Below, in pieces: positions 1-8,202 of a stretch of DNA of 64,000 bases; position 1 is the stretch's first letter, and the number at the start of each line of letters is the position of its first letter. Under the pieces are notes generated by a model. That model was not told the DNA's origin and searched no databases. It saw nothing but the letters and a program-made list of their open reading frames with translations. The stretch lies in the NCBI GenBank assembly GCA_963801475.1, contig CAWDEX010000003.1, forward strand, positions 62,001-126,000, given 5' to 3'. This DNA is from DAOMFB01 sp963801475. GTDB lineage: Bacteria > Acidobacteriota > Thermoanaerobaculia > UBA5066. The position numbers were made by a program, and so were the translations under genes.

Positions 1-1711
1 TCAGGGCCACGTAGGTCCCGGCGTCGATGCCACAGGCCACCCCGACGCCTCGTCCGCTGGGCCCTGCAGCCTTCTTCCAGCCGAACCGCCCGGCGGCGGC
101 TTCGAGGACGCCGCGCATCCGGCTGTCGGAAGTGTTGTTCAGCCGGAATTCGAGCGGATCGACCTTGACCTTCGCCGCCATCGTGTCGATCTGCGACTCC
201 CGCGCGAAGACGTTGACGTTGGCCCCCGGAGCGCGCCACGGACCGGTGGCGAAGAGATGCATCTTCGGGGTGTCGCTTCCCCATCGCCCGTACGAGCGGA
301 GGAGGTTGTGCGGCACGTCGTAGAACTGCTCGGCTCCCCTCGATCCGGCCGCCCAGACGCCGTAGTCCCAGAGGCAGATCCGCCCGTCGGCATCGATCCC
401 CGACGTGATCTTCACGACCGCGGCCGGCCGGAACGTGTCGAGGAAGAACTCCTCGGCGCGGCTCCAGGCGACCTGCACCGGTCTTCCCGTGATCTTCGCC
501 AGCTTCGCGGCCTCGACCGACTGCGGGCCCGCGCTCTTCCCGCCGAAGCCGCCTCCCACGAACGGAGTGAGGACGCGGACGTTCTCCTTCGGGAGACCGA
601 GGGCCTGCGCGACCGCCTGCTGCGTCCCGAAGGGCGACTGCGTCGCGGCCCAGACGGTCATCGTTCCGTCCTCGAACCGGGCGAGGGAGGTGTGCGGCTC
701 CATCGGTGCGTGCGCACCGTAGCCGTTGAGGTACTTCCCCTCGAAGAGGGTCTTCGAGATTCTCCGCCCCTCCGAGAGGTCTCCCTTCTTTCCGGACTCC
801 TGCCCGGCGCCCCCCGAGGCGAGGAGGTGGTCGAAGACGGTCCGGTCGTCGAAGGCGGGAGCGGGGACGTCCCACCCGGCCTTCACGAGGGCGAGGGCCT
901 TCTCGGCGGCCTCGGGGTCCTTGTGAAGGACGGCGACGATCCCGCCCTCGTTCACGACGAGGGCTCCGGGGACGTGCGCGGCGGCTGACGTGTCGAGGCT
1001 CTTCTGCAGGGCGCCGTGTGCCGGCGGCCGGAGGACCTTCGCGTAGAGCATGCCGGGTACGCGGACGTCCCCGGCGAAGAGGGCCTTCCCCGTCACCTTT
1101 TCGCGGGCGTCGCGGCGCTTCTCGGGAAGTCCCATGACCCGGAACTCGGCCACCGACTTCGTCACGACCTTCCCGTCCAGCTTCCGGACGATCTTCTGCC
1201 CCCTCGCGAGATCGCCATACGTGACCCGGGTCTTCGGGTCGGTGGCGACGGAGATGACGCCGTCCGCGACGCGGAGCGCCGCCGGGGGCGTCTTCAGCTG
1301 CTCCGAAGCGAGCGTGAGGAGAACGGCCTTCGCTTCCGCGGCCGCCCCTCGCAGGGCGGGGCCGAAAAAGCGGATCGACATCGAGCCCCACGTTCCGGCA
1401 TCGTACGGGCAGAGGGCCGTGTCCCCCATGACCATGTCGATCGAATCGAGGGAGACGGCCAGCTCGTCCGCCGCCATCTGCGCGAGGGACGTGACGACCC
1501 CCTGTCCCATCTCGATCTTCCCGGAGTAGACCGTGACCTTCCCGTCGGCGGCGATCCTCAGATAGGCGTTGAAGTCGGTCGGGTAGCCGCGGGCCCGGGA
1601 CTCCTGACCGAGAAGCTCCGAGAGGTCGGTCGCGAAGAGGACGATGATCCCGCCGCCGAGGAGGCGGACGAAGTCGCGGCGGTCGATCTCGAGGGCGGCG
1701 CGGTCGGTCAT
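1..1711 (-). CDS. Molybdopterin-binding large subunit of a xanthine dehydrogenase-family oxidoreductase (IorB/CoxL-like), 3' end outside window
   Basis: Catalytic subunit of a molybdenum hydroxylase that hydroxylates aldehydes or N-heterocycles and passes electrons to the 2Fe-2S partner encoded immediately upstream. The first 569 residues are visible; the C-terminus runs off the left edge. The N-terminus carries a twin-arginine motif (RRDFVR) followed by a hydrophobic stretch (LLGGGIIVLF), so Tat export to the periplasm is expected, as in isoquinoline 1-oxidoreductase beta-type subunits. Family landmarks seen: GQGVVTSLAQMAADEL near residue 70, the hammerhead-like VTGKALFAGDV segment, and the MPT-contact segments FVGGGFGGK and WRAPGAN. 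The ATG overlaps the TGA of the small subunit as ATGA, so the pair is translationally coupled. The substrate cannot be told from sequence. Confidence 0.88.
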   Translation of the reverse strand, partial: MTDRAALEIDRRDFVRLLGGGIIVLFATDLSELLGQESRARGYPTDFNAYLRIAADGKVTVYSGKIEMGQGVVTSLAQMAADELAVSLDSIDMVMGDTALCPYDAGTWGSMSIRFFGPALRGAAAEAKAVLLTLASEQLKTPPAALRVADGVISVATDPKTRVTYGDLARGQKIVRKLDGKVVTKSVAEFRVMGLPEKRRDAREKVTGKALFAGDVRVPGMLYAKVLRPPAHGALQKSLDTSAAAHVPGALVVNEGGIVAVLHKDPEAAEKALALVKAGWDVPAPAFDDRTVFDHLLASGGAGQESGKKGDLSEGRRISKTLFEGKYLNGYGAHAPMEPHTSLARFEDGTMTVWAATQSPFGTQQAVAQALGLPKENVRVLTPFVGGGFGGKSAGPQSVEAAKLAKITGRPVQVAWSRAEEFFLDTFRPAAVVKITSGIDADGRICLWDYGVWAAGSRGAEQFYDVPHNLLRSYGRWGSDTPKMHLFATGPWRAPGANVNVFARESQIDTMAAKVKVDPLEFRLNNTSDSRMRGVLEAAAGRFGWKKAAGPSGRGVGVACGIDAGTYVAL

Positions 1712-2184
1712 GACGCACCTCCCGTCCGCGCGGAAGCCTGCTCGATTGCCTTCACGATCCGGTGATGGGCCGCGCAGCGGCAGAGGTTGTCGTCCATCGC
1801 CGTCACGATCTGGCTCCGGGTCGGCTTCGGGGTCTTCAGGAGGAGGGCGTAGGCGTTCATGATCATCCCGGGCGTGCAGAAACCGCACTGCAGCCCGCCG
1901 ACGTCGGCGAAGGCTTCCTGGAGCGGGTGGAGCTTTCCGTTCTGCTCCAGCCCCTCGATCGTCGTGACGTCTTTTCCCCGGACGGCTCTTGCCGGGAGCT
2001 GACACGACCGGACCGCCTCCTTGCCGACGACGACGGTGCAGGCGCCGCAGAGGCTCTCCCCGCACCCGTACTTGGTTCCCGTGAGGCCGAGGTCGGTGCG
2101 CAGAAGCCAGAGAAGCGTTCGGTCGCCGTCGACTTCCAGCTGGACGGGCTTTCCGTTGAGGCGGAACGAGACGGATTCTTTCAT
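1708..2184 (-). CDS. 2Fe-2S small subunit of molybdenum hydroxylase (IorA/CoxS-like)
   Basis: 158-residue electron-transfer subunit with two [2Fe-2S] domains. The N-terminal plant-ferredoxin-type cluster uses C41, C46, C49 and C61 (GCGESLCGACTVVV). The C-terminal helical domain has the typical QCGFCTPGM and NLCRCAAHHRI motifs. No FAD subunit is seen next to it, which fits the two-subunit Ior type rather than three-subunit xanthine dehydrogenases. The start was chosen at the ATG preceded by GGAGG at good spacing, right before MKESVSF; a longer open frame upstream has no family similarity. It is the first gene of the two-gene operon and overlaps its partner by four bases. Confidence 0.9.
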   Translation of the reverse strand: MKESVSFRLNGKPVQLEVDGDRTLLWLLRTDLGLTGTKYGCGESLCGACTVVVGKEAVRSCQLPARAVRGKDVTTIEGLEQNGKLHPLQEAFADVGGLQCGFCTPGMIMNAYALLLKTPKPTRSQIVTAMDDNLCRCAAHHRIVKAIEQASARTGGAS

Positions 2185-2221
2185 CGGAATCCTCCCTGTC
2201 GCGGAAACGATACAGCGAGAA

Positions 2222-2467
2222 TCAGGAGTTCGGCACAGGCTTGTCGGACGACGGCTTCTTCCCGGGAGGCACCTGGACCTTCTCGGGGGGTGCTTTCCGG
2301 ACGTTCGGATACGGCTCAGCGACGGCGTGGCTCCCCGGCGCGATACGGCGCCCAGCCGGAGACGACGACGCGAGGCGTCCAGGCCCAGCCGTATTCCGGT
2401 ATCCGCTCCCAGCGCCCGCGAGGCCCGGAAAAAGGGAACGGGACAGGAGGGCGGGACGTGTCGCCAT
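2222..2467 (-). pseudogene. Frame-disrupted remnant with a DUF6600-like Trp/Tyr-rich segment
   Basis: In the 442-base gap between the oxidoreductase and the DUF1800 gene, one minus-strand frame (2417 down to 2316) reads GRWERIPEYGWAWTP...GWAPYRAG before a TGA. That is the aromatic W/Y/G pattern typical of DUF6600-type secreted proteins. A different frame continues to a stop at 2222 with a Pro/Lys-rich tail (PPEKVQVPPGKKPSS), and the only ATG (2467) belongs to this second frame. The simplest reading is a small secreted-protein gene broken by a frameshift, either a real pseudogene or a sequencing error. Intact coding in the ATG frame alone (81 residues) is possible but would leave the aromatic pattern unexplained. 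Confidence 0.35.
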
Positions 2468-2531
2468 GGGGAGCCTCCGGCGGAGAGGTGGCGCGGCCGT
2501 TCCGGCGACCGCCGTTGTCGTTCTGCGCCCC

Positions 2532-2549
2532 TTGTGACGGCCGTCACAA
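2532..2549. promoter_or_regulatory. Perfect 18-bp palindrome matching the CRP/FNR-family operator
   Basis: TTGTGACGG followed directly by CCGTCACAA is a perfect inverted repeat. It contains TGTGA-N6-TCACA, the CRP consensus. It lies 78 bases before the DUF1800 start. A TAGGAT box at 2578-2583 could be the -10 of that operon, with no recognisable -35, as expected at an activator-dependent promoter. It could also act on the minus-strand remnant. The site is seen directly; the regulator is inferred. Confidence 0.55.
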
Positions 2550-2626
2550 CACGGCGCCGCGGCGTCGTCCCGTCGCGTAGGATTACGCATCCTGAGACTC
2601 AGTACCAGAAAACGGGAGGTGCGTGG

Positions 2627-4369
2627 ATGGATCGAAAAGCGACGTGCGCCGCGGGCCGTCGTCCTGCCCGTTCCCGAAGCGGCCGTGGTCGAAACGGCCT
2701 TGCGGCCCTCGTGCTGGCCGGGGCGCTGATCTCTCTCCCGGGTGCCGCCCAGCCCCCGGCGCCGCTCAGGACGGCCGCCACGGGCCTTCAGCCCGACACG
2801 GTCCAATCCACGGGCGACGTGGTCCGGTTCCTCGAGCAGGCGACGTTCGGGCCGACGGCCGCTCTCGTTCAGGAGGTCCAGGGTCTCGGAGTGAAAGCCT
2901 GGCTCGACCGGCAGCTCGCCGCGAAACAGTCCTTGTATCCGGCGCTGCCGGCGATGCCGGCAAGCTCCTCCACCGGCTGCCCTGCCGGGAGCCCGCCCAC
3001 CTGCGTCCGCGACAACTACACCCTGTACCCGCTCCAGGTGCGGTTCTTCCGGAACGCCCTCGAGAAAGACGACCAGCTCCGTCAGCGCGTCGCCCTCGCG
3101 CTCCACGAGATCCTCGTCGTTTCGGGGCTCAAGGTAACGCAACCCAGCCAGATGGCGCCGTACCTGAACATGCTCCTGGACGATGCCTTCGAGAACTACC
3201 GGAAGATCCTCTACGACCTGACCCTGAATCCGGCGATGGGCCGCTACCTCGACATGGTCAACAACGACGCCCCGACGCCGACGTCGAACGTCGCGCCGAA
3301 CGAAAACTACGCCCGCGAGGTCCTTCAGCTGTTCTCGATCGGCGTGGACCTCCTCAATCCGGACGGAACGCCGCGGCTCGACCTGACGGGCAACTTCATC
3401 CCGGCCTACACGCAGGACAACATCGAGGACTTCGCGCACGTCTTCACTGGATGGACCTACGCGCCGATTCCGCCGGCCCCGTCCGTGAAGCACAACCCGC
3501 CGAATTTCCTCGCGCCGATGGTCCTCTACCGTAATGCGTCGGGAAAGGACACGAACCACGACAAGGGGGGCAAACTCCTTCTCGACTATCCGGGAGCCGT
3601 GCACTCTACGCTGTCCGAGGGCGGAGATGGCGAGGTGGAGCTGAACGCGGCGATCGACAACATCTTCCACCACCCCAACGTGGGGCCGTTCATCTGCAAA
3701 CAGCTGATCCAGCATCTCGTGACGTCGAACCCGAGCCCGGCCTACGTCGCGCGCGTCTCCCGGGCCTTCGAATCCAACATCGCGGGCGTTCGGGGAGACA
3801 TGAAGGCGGTCCTCACGGCGATCCTCCTCGACCCCGAGGCCCGGGGTCCGGCCCGGGACGAACCCACTTACGGCCATCTGCGGGAGCCGGTACTCTTCAT
3901 CACGAATCTCCTCCGCGCGGTCGGTGCCTCGAGCGACGGGATCCTCGCGCCGCAGGCGAGCGCCCTGGGGCAGACCCTGTTCTACCCGGCGACGGTCTTC
4001 AGCTACTTCCCGTACGACTTCGAGCTGACCGGGACGGACCTCGTCGGGCCGGAGTTCGGCGTCCAGACCTCGCTCTCTGCGATCAACAGGGCCAACCTGG
4101 TCAATACCCTGGTGTTCTCGCACGTTCAGCCGCCGGCGCCCGATCCCGGAACGGCTCTCGACCTCGCGCCCCTGGGGCTCCTCGCCGGGGACCCGGCTGC
4201 CCTCGTCGGGTCCCTGAACCAGCTCCTGATGCACGGCGCGATGCCCCCCGACATGAAATCGACCGTCACGAACGCCGTCGCGACGATTCCCGCAACGAAC
4301 CTGCTCCTCCGGGTCCAGACCGCTCTCTATCTGGTGGCGAGTTCCTCGCAATACCAGGTGCAGCGCTGA
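2627..4369 (+). CDS. DUF1800 domain-containing secreted protein
   Basis: 580-residue protein of the DUF1800 family, which is of unknown biochemical function and is nearly always encoded next to a DUF1501 protein, as here. A basic start (MDRKATCAAGRRPARS) and hydrophobic stretch LAALVLAGALISLPGAAQ form a signal peptide. Family features: the opening VVRFLEQATFGPT, followed by LGVKAWLDRQL, a central LRQRVALALHEILVVS, and the segment NENYAREVLQLFSIG. Start chosen at the ATG seven bases after GGGAGG. It is followed after 12 bases by the DUF1501 gene, so the two form an operon. The upstream region holds the CRP-like palindrome. Confidence 0.88.
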   Translation: MDRKATCAAGRRPARSRSGRGRNGLAALVLAGALISLPGAAQPPAPLRTAATGLQPDTVQSTGDVVRFLEQATFGPTAALVQEVQGLGVKAWLDRQLAAKQSLYPALPAMPASSSTGCPAGSPPTCVRDNYTLYPLQVRFFRNALEKDDQLRQRVALALHEILVVSGLKVTQPSQMAPYLNMLLDDAFENYRKILYDLTLNPAMGRYLDMVNNDAPTPTSNVAPNENYAREVLQLFSIGVDLLNPDGTPRLDLTGNFIPAYTQDNIEDFAHVFTGWTYAPIPPAPSVKHNPPNFLAPMVLYRNASGKDTNHDKGGKLLLDYPGAVHSTLSEGGDGEVELNAAIDNIFHHPNVGPFICKQLIQHLVTSNPSPAYVARVSRAFESNIAGVRGDMKAVLTAILLDPEARGPARDEPTYGHLREPVLFITNLLRAVGASSDGILAPQASALGQTLFYPATVFSYFPYDFELTGTDLVGPEFGVQTSLSAINRANLVNTLVFSHVQPPAPDPGTALDLAPLGLLAGDPAALVGSLNQLLMHGAMPPDMKSTVTNAVATIPATNLLLRVQTALYLVASSSQYQVQR

Positions 4370-4381
4370 CGAGGTGATGCG

Positions 4382-5725
4382 ATGAGAACACGCCGGGAGT
4401 TTGTCCGCGATCTCGGCTGCGGGCTCGGAGCCGCGGCCTTCCTCTCCGCCGTCGACCGGTTTTCGCGCCTCGAGGCGGCGATGGCCACCGCGACCGACTA
4501 CAAGGCCCTGGTCTGTGTCTTTCTCTACGGCGGAAACGACGGAAACAACACGGTCGTTCCGTACGACGAGTACGCCGCGTACCAGGCGGTGCGCGGCACG
4601 GCGCTGAATCTCCCGAAGGCGTCGATCCTGAAAGTCGACGCCCCCAGCCAGGGAGCGGCGTTCGGCCTTCATTCGGCCCTCACGGACTTCCAGTCGCTCT
4701 ACGGGCAGGGAAAGCTGGCCGTCGTGGCGAACGTCGGCACGCTGGCGGCGCCCGTGACGAGGTCGCAGTTCCTCTCGGGTTCCGTCCGGCCGGACAGCCT
4801 CTTCTCGCACTCCAACCAGCAGACGCAGTGGCAGTCCTCCATCGTCATGAGCCAGGACCGGCTCTCGCAGACCGGATGGGGAGGCCGGACGGCGGACGCC
4901 CTCACCTCTCTCAACGGCACGAGCTTCCCGATGATCGTCTCGACGTCGGGAATTCCGGTCTTCACCCAGGGCGTCGTTTCGCGTCCGCTCGTCCCCGGCG
5001 CCTCGCTGCAGGGGTTTCCGGGCGGGAACGCCGTCGCCGCGGCGCGCCTCGCCGCGTTCCGGGAGCTGCTGACCCTGGAGAACGACCAGACGCTCGTCGG
5101 CGCGGCGAGCTCGGTGACGTCCTCGGCGATCGCCAACACCGCGCTCCTGAACGCGGCTCTCGCCAAGGGGGCGACTCTCAATACGACCTTCCCGGGCACC
5201 TCCATCGGTCGCCAGCTCCAGCAGGTCGCGGGCATCCTCTCGGTCCGGACCGAGCTGAGGCTCAACCGGCAGATCTTCTTCGTCTCGCTCGGCGGCTTCG
5301 ACACGCACACGAACGAGATCAGCACACACCAGACTCTTTTCACCCAGTTGAACGCGGCGGTGAAGGCGTTCTACGACGCGACGGTCGAGCTCGGCGTCGC
5401 CCACTCCGTCACGACCTTCACGCTGTCGGACTTCGGCCGGACGTTCCAGCCGGCCTCGGGCGGGGGGAGCGACCACGCCTGGGGCAGCCACCATTTCGTC
5501 CTCGGCGGATCGGTAAGGGGCGGGAACTTCTACGGGACCTTCCCGAGCCTCGCCCTCAAGGGACCCGACGACTCCTCGAGCGAAGGGCGGTGGATTCCGA
5601 CGACGTCGGTCGACCAGTACGCCGCGACGCTGGCCCAGTGGTTCGGGCTCGACGGGCGTTCGGTGCCCTCCGTCTTCCCGAACATCGGGCGCTTCGCGTC
5701 GAGCCACCTCGGGTTCCTGCCGTAG
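4382..5725 (+). CDS. DUF1501 domain-containing protein, Tat-exported
   Basis: 447-residue DUF1501 protein (a family with similarity to the alkaline phosphatase/sulfatase fold). The N-terminus has a twin-arginine motif (TRREFVRDLG) and a short hydrophobic region (GAAAFLSAV), pointing to folded export. Family motifs visible: VCVFLYGGNDGNN, the LFSHSNQQTQWQ segment, FFVSLGGFDTH, and TLSDFGRTFQP followed by GGGSDHAWG. The Asp/His residues of the last two motifs are metal-binding candidates by analogy. GAGGTG precedes the ATG. It is partner of the DUF1800 gene; the pair's process is not established. Confidence 0.88.
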   Translation: MRTRREFVRDLGCGLGAAAFLSAVDRFSRLEAAMATATDYKALVCVFLYGGNDGNNTVVPYDEYAAYQAVRGTALNLPKASILKVDAPSQGAAFGLHSALTDFQSLYGQGKLAVVANVGTLAAPVTRSQFLSGSVRPDSLFSHSNQQTQWQSSIVMSQDRLSQTGWGGRTADALTSLNGTSFPMIVSTSGIPVFTQGVVSRPLVPGASLQGFPGGNAVAAARLAAFRELLTLENDQTLVGAASSVTSSAIANTALLNAALAKGATLNTTFPGTSIGRQLQQVAGILSVRTELRLNRQIFFVSLGGFDTHTNEISTHQTLFTQLNAAVKAFYDATVELGVAHSVTTFTLSDFGRTFQPASGGGSDHAWGSHHFVLGGSVRGGNFYGTFPSLALKGPDDSSSEGRWIPTTSVDQYAATLAQWFGLDGRSVPSVFPNIGRFASSHLGFLP

Positions 5726-5811
5726 CCGACGACCCCTCCGGAGCGGACCGGGGGGCCCGGGACCCGGGAGACGGACTTGATATGTAGAATCCGTCTCAAC
5801 GGGGGTCGTCC

Positions 5812-6687
5812 ATGTCGCTGCTCGTCAAGTTCAACGTGATCCTCGTGGTCGTCTTCGCGCTGGCTCTCGTGCCGGCGGGCTGGCTGTCGCACGACCTGCT
5901 TCAGGAGAGCGCGCGAACGCAGGTGATCCAGAACGCCCGAATCATGATGCAGACCGCGCTCGCGACGCGGACCTACACGAACAAGCAGATCAAGCCGCTT
6001 CTCGCGCCCCGGCTGGCCGAGGAGTTTCTGCCGCAGTCGGTTCCGGCGTACTCGGCGACGGAGATCTTCAACTACCTCCGCGAGAGCCACCCCGAATACA
6101 CCTACAAGGAAGCGACGCTCAACCCGACGAATCCCCGCGACCGGACCGTGGACTGGGAGGCGGACATCGTCAACGCCTTCCGCGCGGACGGGAAGCTGAA
6201 GGAGATCATCGGCGAGCGGGACGGCCCGCTGGGGCGTTCGCTCTACCTCGCCCGCCCGATCCAGATCACGGACGCCGGGTGCCTCTCGTGTCACACCGCG
6301 CCGGACCAGACGCCGGCTTCGGTCGTGAAGGCGTACGGCACCTCGGGCGGCTACGGCTGGAAGCTGAACGAGATCATCGGCGCCCAGCTGGTCGCCGTGC
6401 CGATGGCGGTTCCGGTCGCCATGGCGAAGTCGGCCTTCCACACGCTCCTCACGACCCTCGTGGCCGTCTTCGTCGTGACCCTTCTCATCCTGAACGTCCT
6501 CCTGTCGGTCTTCGTCATCCGGCCCCTGAAACTGCTCGCCCGGACGGCGGACCGGGTCTCGACAGGTGACCTGGAGGCGCCGGACGTCGTTCTCAAGGGA
6601 AGGGACGAGGTGGCGGCCCTCGCGGGCTCCTTCACGCGGATGCGGATCAGCCTGACGAAGGCGCTCAAGATGCTCGAGAACGAGTGA
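5812..6687 (+). CDS. Membrane c-type heme sensor (DUF3365/Tll0287-like) with HAMP domain
   Basis: 291-residue membrane protein. An N-terminal TM (about residues 7-28) is followed by a periplasmic DUF3365/Tll0287-like domain carrying a CxxCH heme-c motif (C157, C160, H161), a second TM (about 209-232) and a HAMP domain (about 233-285, beginning RPLKLLARTADRVSTGDL). There is no kinase, cyclase or methyl-accepting output domain, so it must signal to another protein. It ends 18 bases before a soluble Ser/Thr kinase on the same strand, which is the obvious candidate partner (inference). A likely redox or gas-ligand sensor by family. A TAGAAT box at 5785-5790 could be its -10. Confidence 0.85.
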   Translation: MSLLVKFNVILVVVFALALVPAGWLSHDLLQESARTQVIQNARIMMQTALATRTYTNKQIKPLLAPRLAEEFLPQSVPAYSATEIFNYLRESHPEYTYKEATLNPTNPRDRTVDWEADIVNAFRADGKLKEIIGERDGPLGRSLYLARPIQITDAGCLSCHTAPDQTPASVVKAYGTSGGYGWKLNEIIGAQLVAVPMAVPVAMAKSAFHTLLTTLVAVFVVTLLILNVLLSVFVIRPLKLLARTADRVSTGDLEAPDVVLKGRDEVAALAGSFTRMRISLTKALKMLENE

Positions 6688-6705
6688 GCGGGGGACGACT
6701 CTCCA

Positions 6706-8172
6706 GTGTCTGAGGCGGGGCTGTCGAGATCACGCTTCGGCGACTACCAGATCCTGGACGAGCTGGGGGCGGGCGGCATGGGAAAGGTCTACCGGGCCCG
6801 CGACGTGTCGCTCGAGCGGGTCGTCGCCCTGAAGGTCCTCCCGGCGGGGCACGCCAAGGACCCGACCTTCGTCCAGCGCTTCGTGAAGGAAGCGCGGGCG
6901 GCGGCCCGCCTGAACCATCCGAATATCGTCCAGATCTACAACTTCGGCTCTGTCGAAGGGACCTACTACCTCGCGATGGAGTTCGTGGACGGGCGCTCGC
7001 TGGGAAGTCACCTCCGGGAGCGCCGCTTCACCGAGGCGGAGGCGATCGGAATCGCCCGGCAGGTCTGCAAGGCGCTCGCGGTCGCGCACGCGGAGGGCCT
7101 CATTCACCGCGACATCAAGCCGGACAACCTGATGCTCACGACCCGCGGCGAGGTGAAGCTCGTCGACCTCGGCATCGCGAAACGGCTGGACGAGGACCAG
7201 GCGATCACGCAGACCGGCCACTCCATGGGGACGCCGCATTACATCTCTCCGGAACAGATCCGCGGGCAGAAGGACATCGACGCCCGCGCCGACATCTACT
7301 CGCTCGGCGCCACGCTGTATCACCTCGTGACGGGTCACACGCCCTACCAGGGGAGCTCCGGCGCCGTCGTGATGTCGATGCACCTCGTGGAGCCGCTCCC
7401 GGACCCTCTCCAGTACGCCCCGGGACTCTCGGAGGGGTTCTGCCGCGTGCTCCGGAAGATGCTGGCGAAGGACAGGCAGGAACGCTATTCCGACGTGGCG
7501 GCGCTCGAGGTGGACCTCTTCCGGCTCCACGTCGGACAGACGCCCCGGCCGAGCGAGCCGACCGCTCCGGTATTCCGGTCGACCGCCGACGCCACGCTCG
7601 ACCTGAACGCGGCGCAGAGGGCTCTCATTGATCCGGTCGTACTCCTCCGGATCGAAGAGAGCCTCGCCGTCTTGGTCGGCCCGATGGCGCGGATCCTCGT
7701 CCGGAGGGCAGCCCGGTCGGCGCCCTCACTCGAAGCGCTCTGCGAGGAACTGGCCCGGCAGCTCGATCCGGGGAGCGTCCGGGACGCTTTCCTCGCGAAA
7801 TGCCGTGCGTGCGGAAAGGAGACCCCGTCGCCCGGGAAGCCGCCGACGGGTCCGGGGAAGACGCCAGCGGCCGACGGACGGACGCCGGCCGGCGAAGCGA
7901 CGCCGTCCCTGTCGCCGCCCCCGCGCACGCCGACGCCTTCGTCCTCGGACCCTGGGGCCTCCCGGACCCCTTCGGGATTCAGTGAGCCGGATCTCGCTCG
8001 GCTGGAGGCAGCGCTCGCTCAACAGATCGGCCCGCTCGCAAGGATCCTCCTGAAGAAGGCGTTGAAGCACGCGACGACGCTCTCGGGCCTGGCGTCGGCG
8101 CTCGAGGAGAACATCCCGGGCGAAGAAGGACGCCGCGCCTTCCGGGAAATCGTCCGCAAGCTGACGCCCTGA
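6706..8172 (+). CDS. Soluble Ser/Thr protein kinase (PknB-type) with duplicated C-terminal module
   Basis: 488 residues. The N-terminal kinase domain (about 7-270) has the glycine loop GAGGMGKVY, catalytic Lys in VALKVL, the catalytic loop HRDIKPDN (H134, D136), DLG in place of DFG (near D154), and the activation segment MGTPHYISPEQIRG. No transmembrane segment is present. After it come two copies of a roughly 60-residue helical module, about residues 307-365 and 426-485, each with the core L(V/Q)xxxGP(M/L)ARIL(V/L)(R/K)(R/K)A, separated by a Pro/Thr-rich linker. This module also occurs at the C-termini of other bacterial kinases. Start is GTG with a weak SD. Likely output of the heme/HAMP sensor 18 bases upstream. 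Confidence 0.9.
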   Translation: MSEAGLSRSRFGDYQILDELGAGGMGKVYRARDVSLERVVALKVLPAGHAKDPTFVQRFVKEARAAARLNHPNIVQIYNFGSVEGTYYLAMEFVDGRSLGSHLRERRFTEAEAIGIARQVCKALAVAHAEGLIHRDIKPDNLMLTTRGEVKLVDLGIAKRLDEDQAITQTGHSMGTPHYISPEQIRGQKDIDARADIYSLGATLYHLVTGHTPYQGSSGAVVMSMHLVEPLPDPLQYAPGLSEGFCRVLRKMLAKDRQERYSDVAALEVDLFRLHVGQTPRPSEPTAPVFRSTADATLDLNAAQRALIDPVVLLRIEESLAVLVGPMARILVRRAARSAPSLEALCEELARQLDPGSVRDAFLAKCRACGKETPSPGKPPTGPGKTPAADGRTPAGEATPSLSPPPRTPTPSSSDPGASRTPSGFSEPDLARLEAALAQQIGPLARILLKKALKHATTLSGLASALEENIPGEEGRRAFREIVRKLTP

Positions 8173-8202
8173 CCCGTCGGTCCGCCGACCGGACCTCAGG
8201 GC
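8166..8202. terminator. Nested hairpin spanning two convergent stop codons, candidate bidirectional terminator
   Basis: GCCCTGA (8166-8172) pairs perfectly with TCAGGGC (8196-8202). An inner stem GTCGG (8176-8180) pairs with CCGAC (8185-8189). The outer arms include the TGA of the plus-strand kinase and the TGA (read as TCA) of the minus-strand lipoprotein. There is no T-tract, so Rho-independent activity is uncertain. Confidence 0.45.

Noticed and set aside
2222..5707. Very long minus-strand open frame (1161 codons) opposite the DUF1800/DUF1501 genes
   Set aside because: It is the antisense of two well-supported genes. Its translation is Arg/Glu/Gly-rich with no domain, a known artefact of very GC-rich coding DNA.
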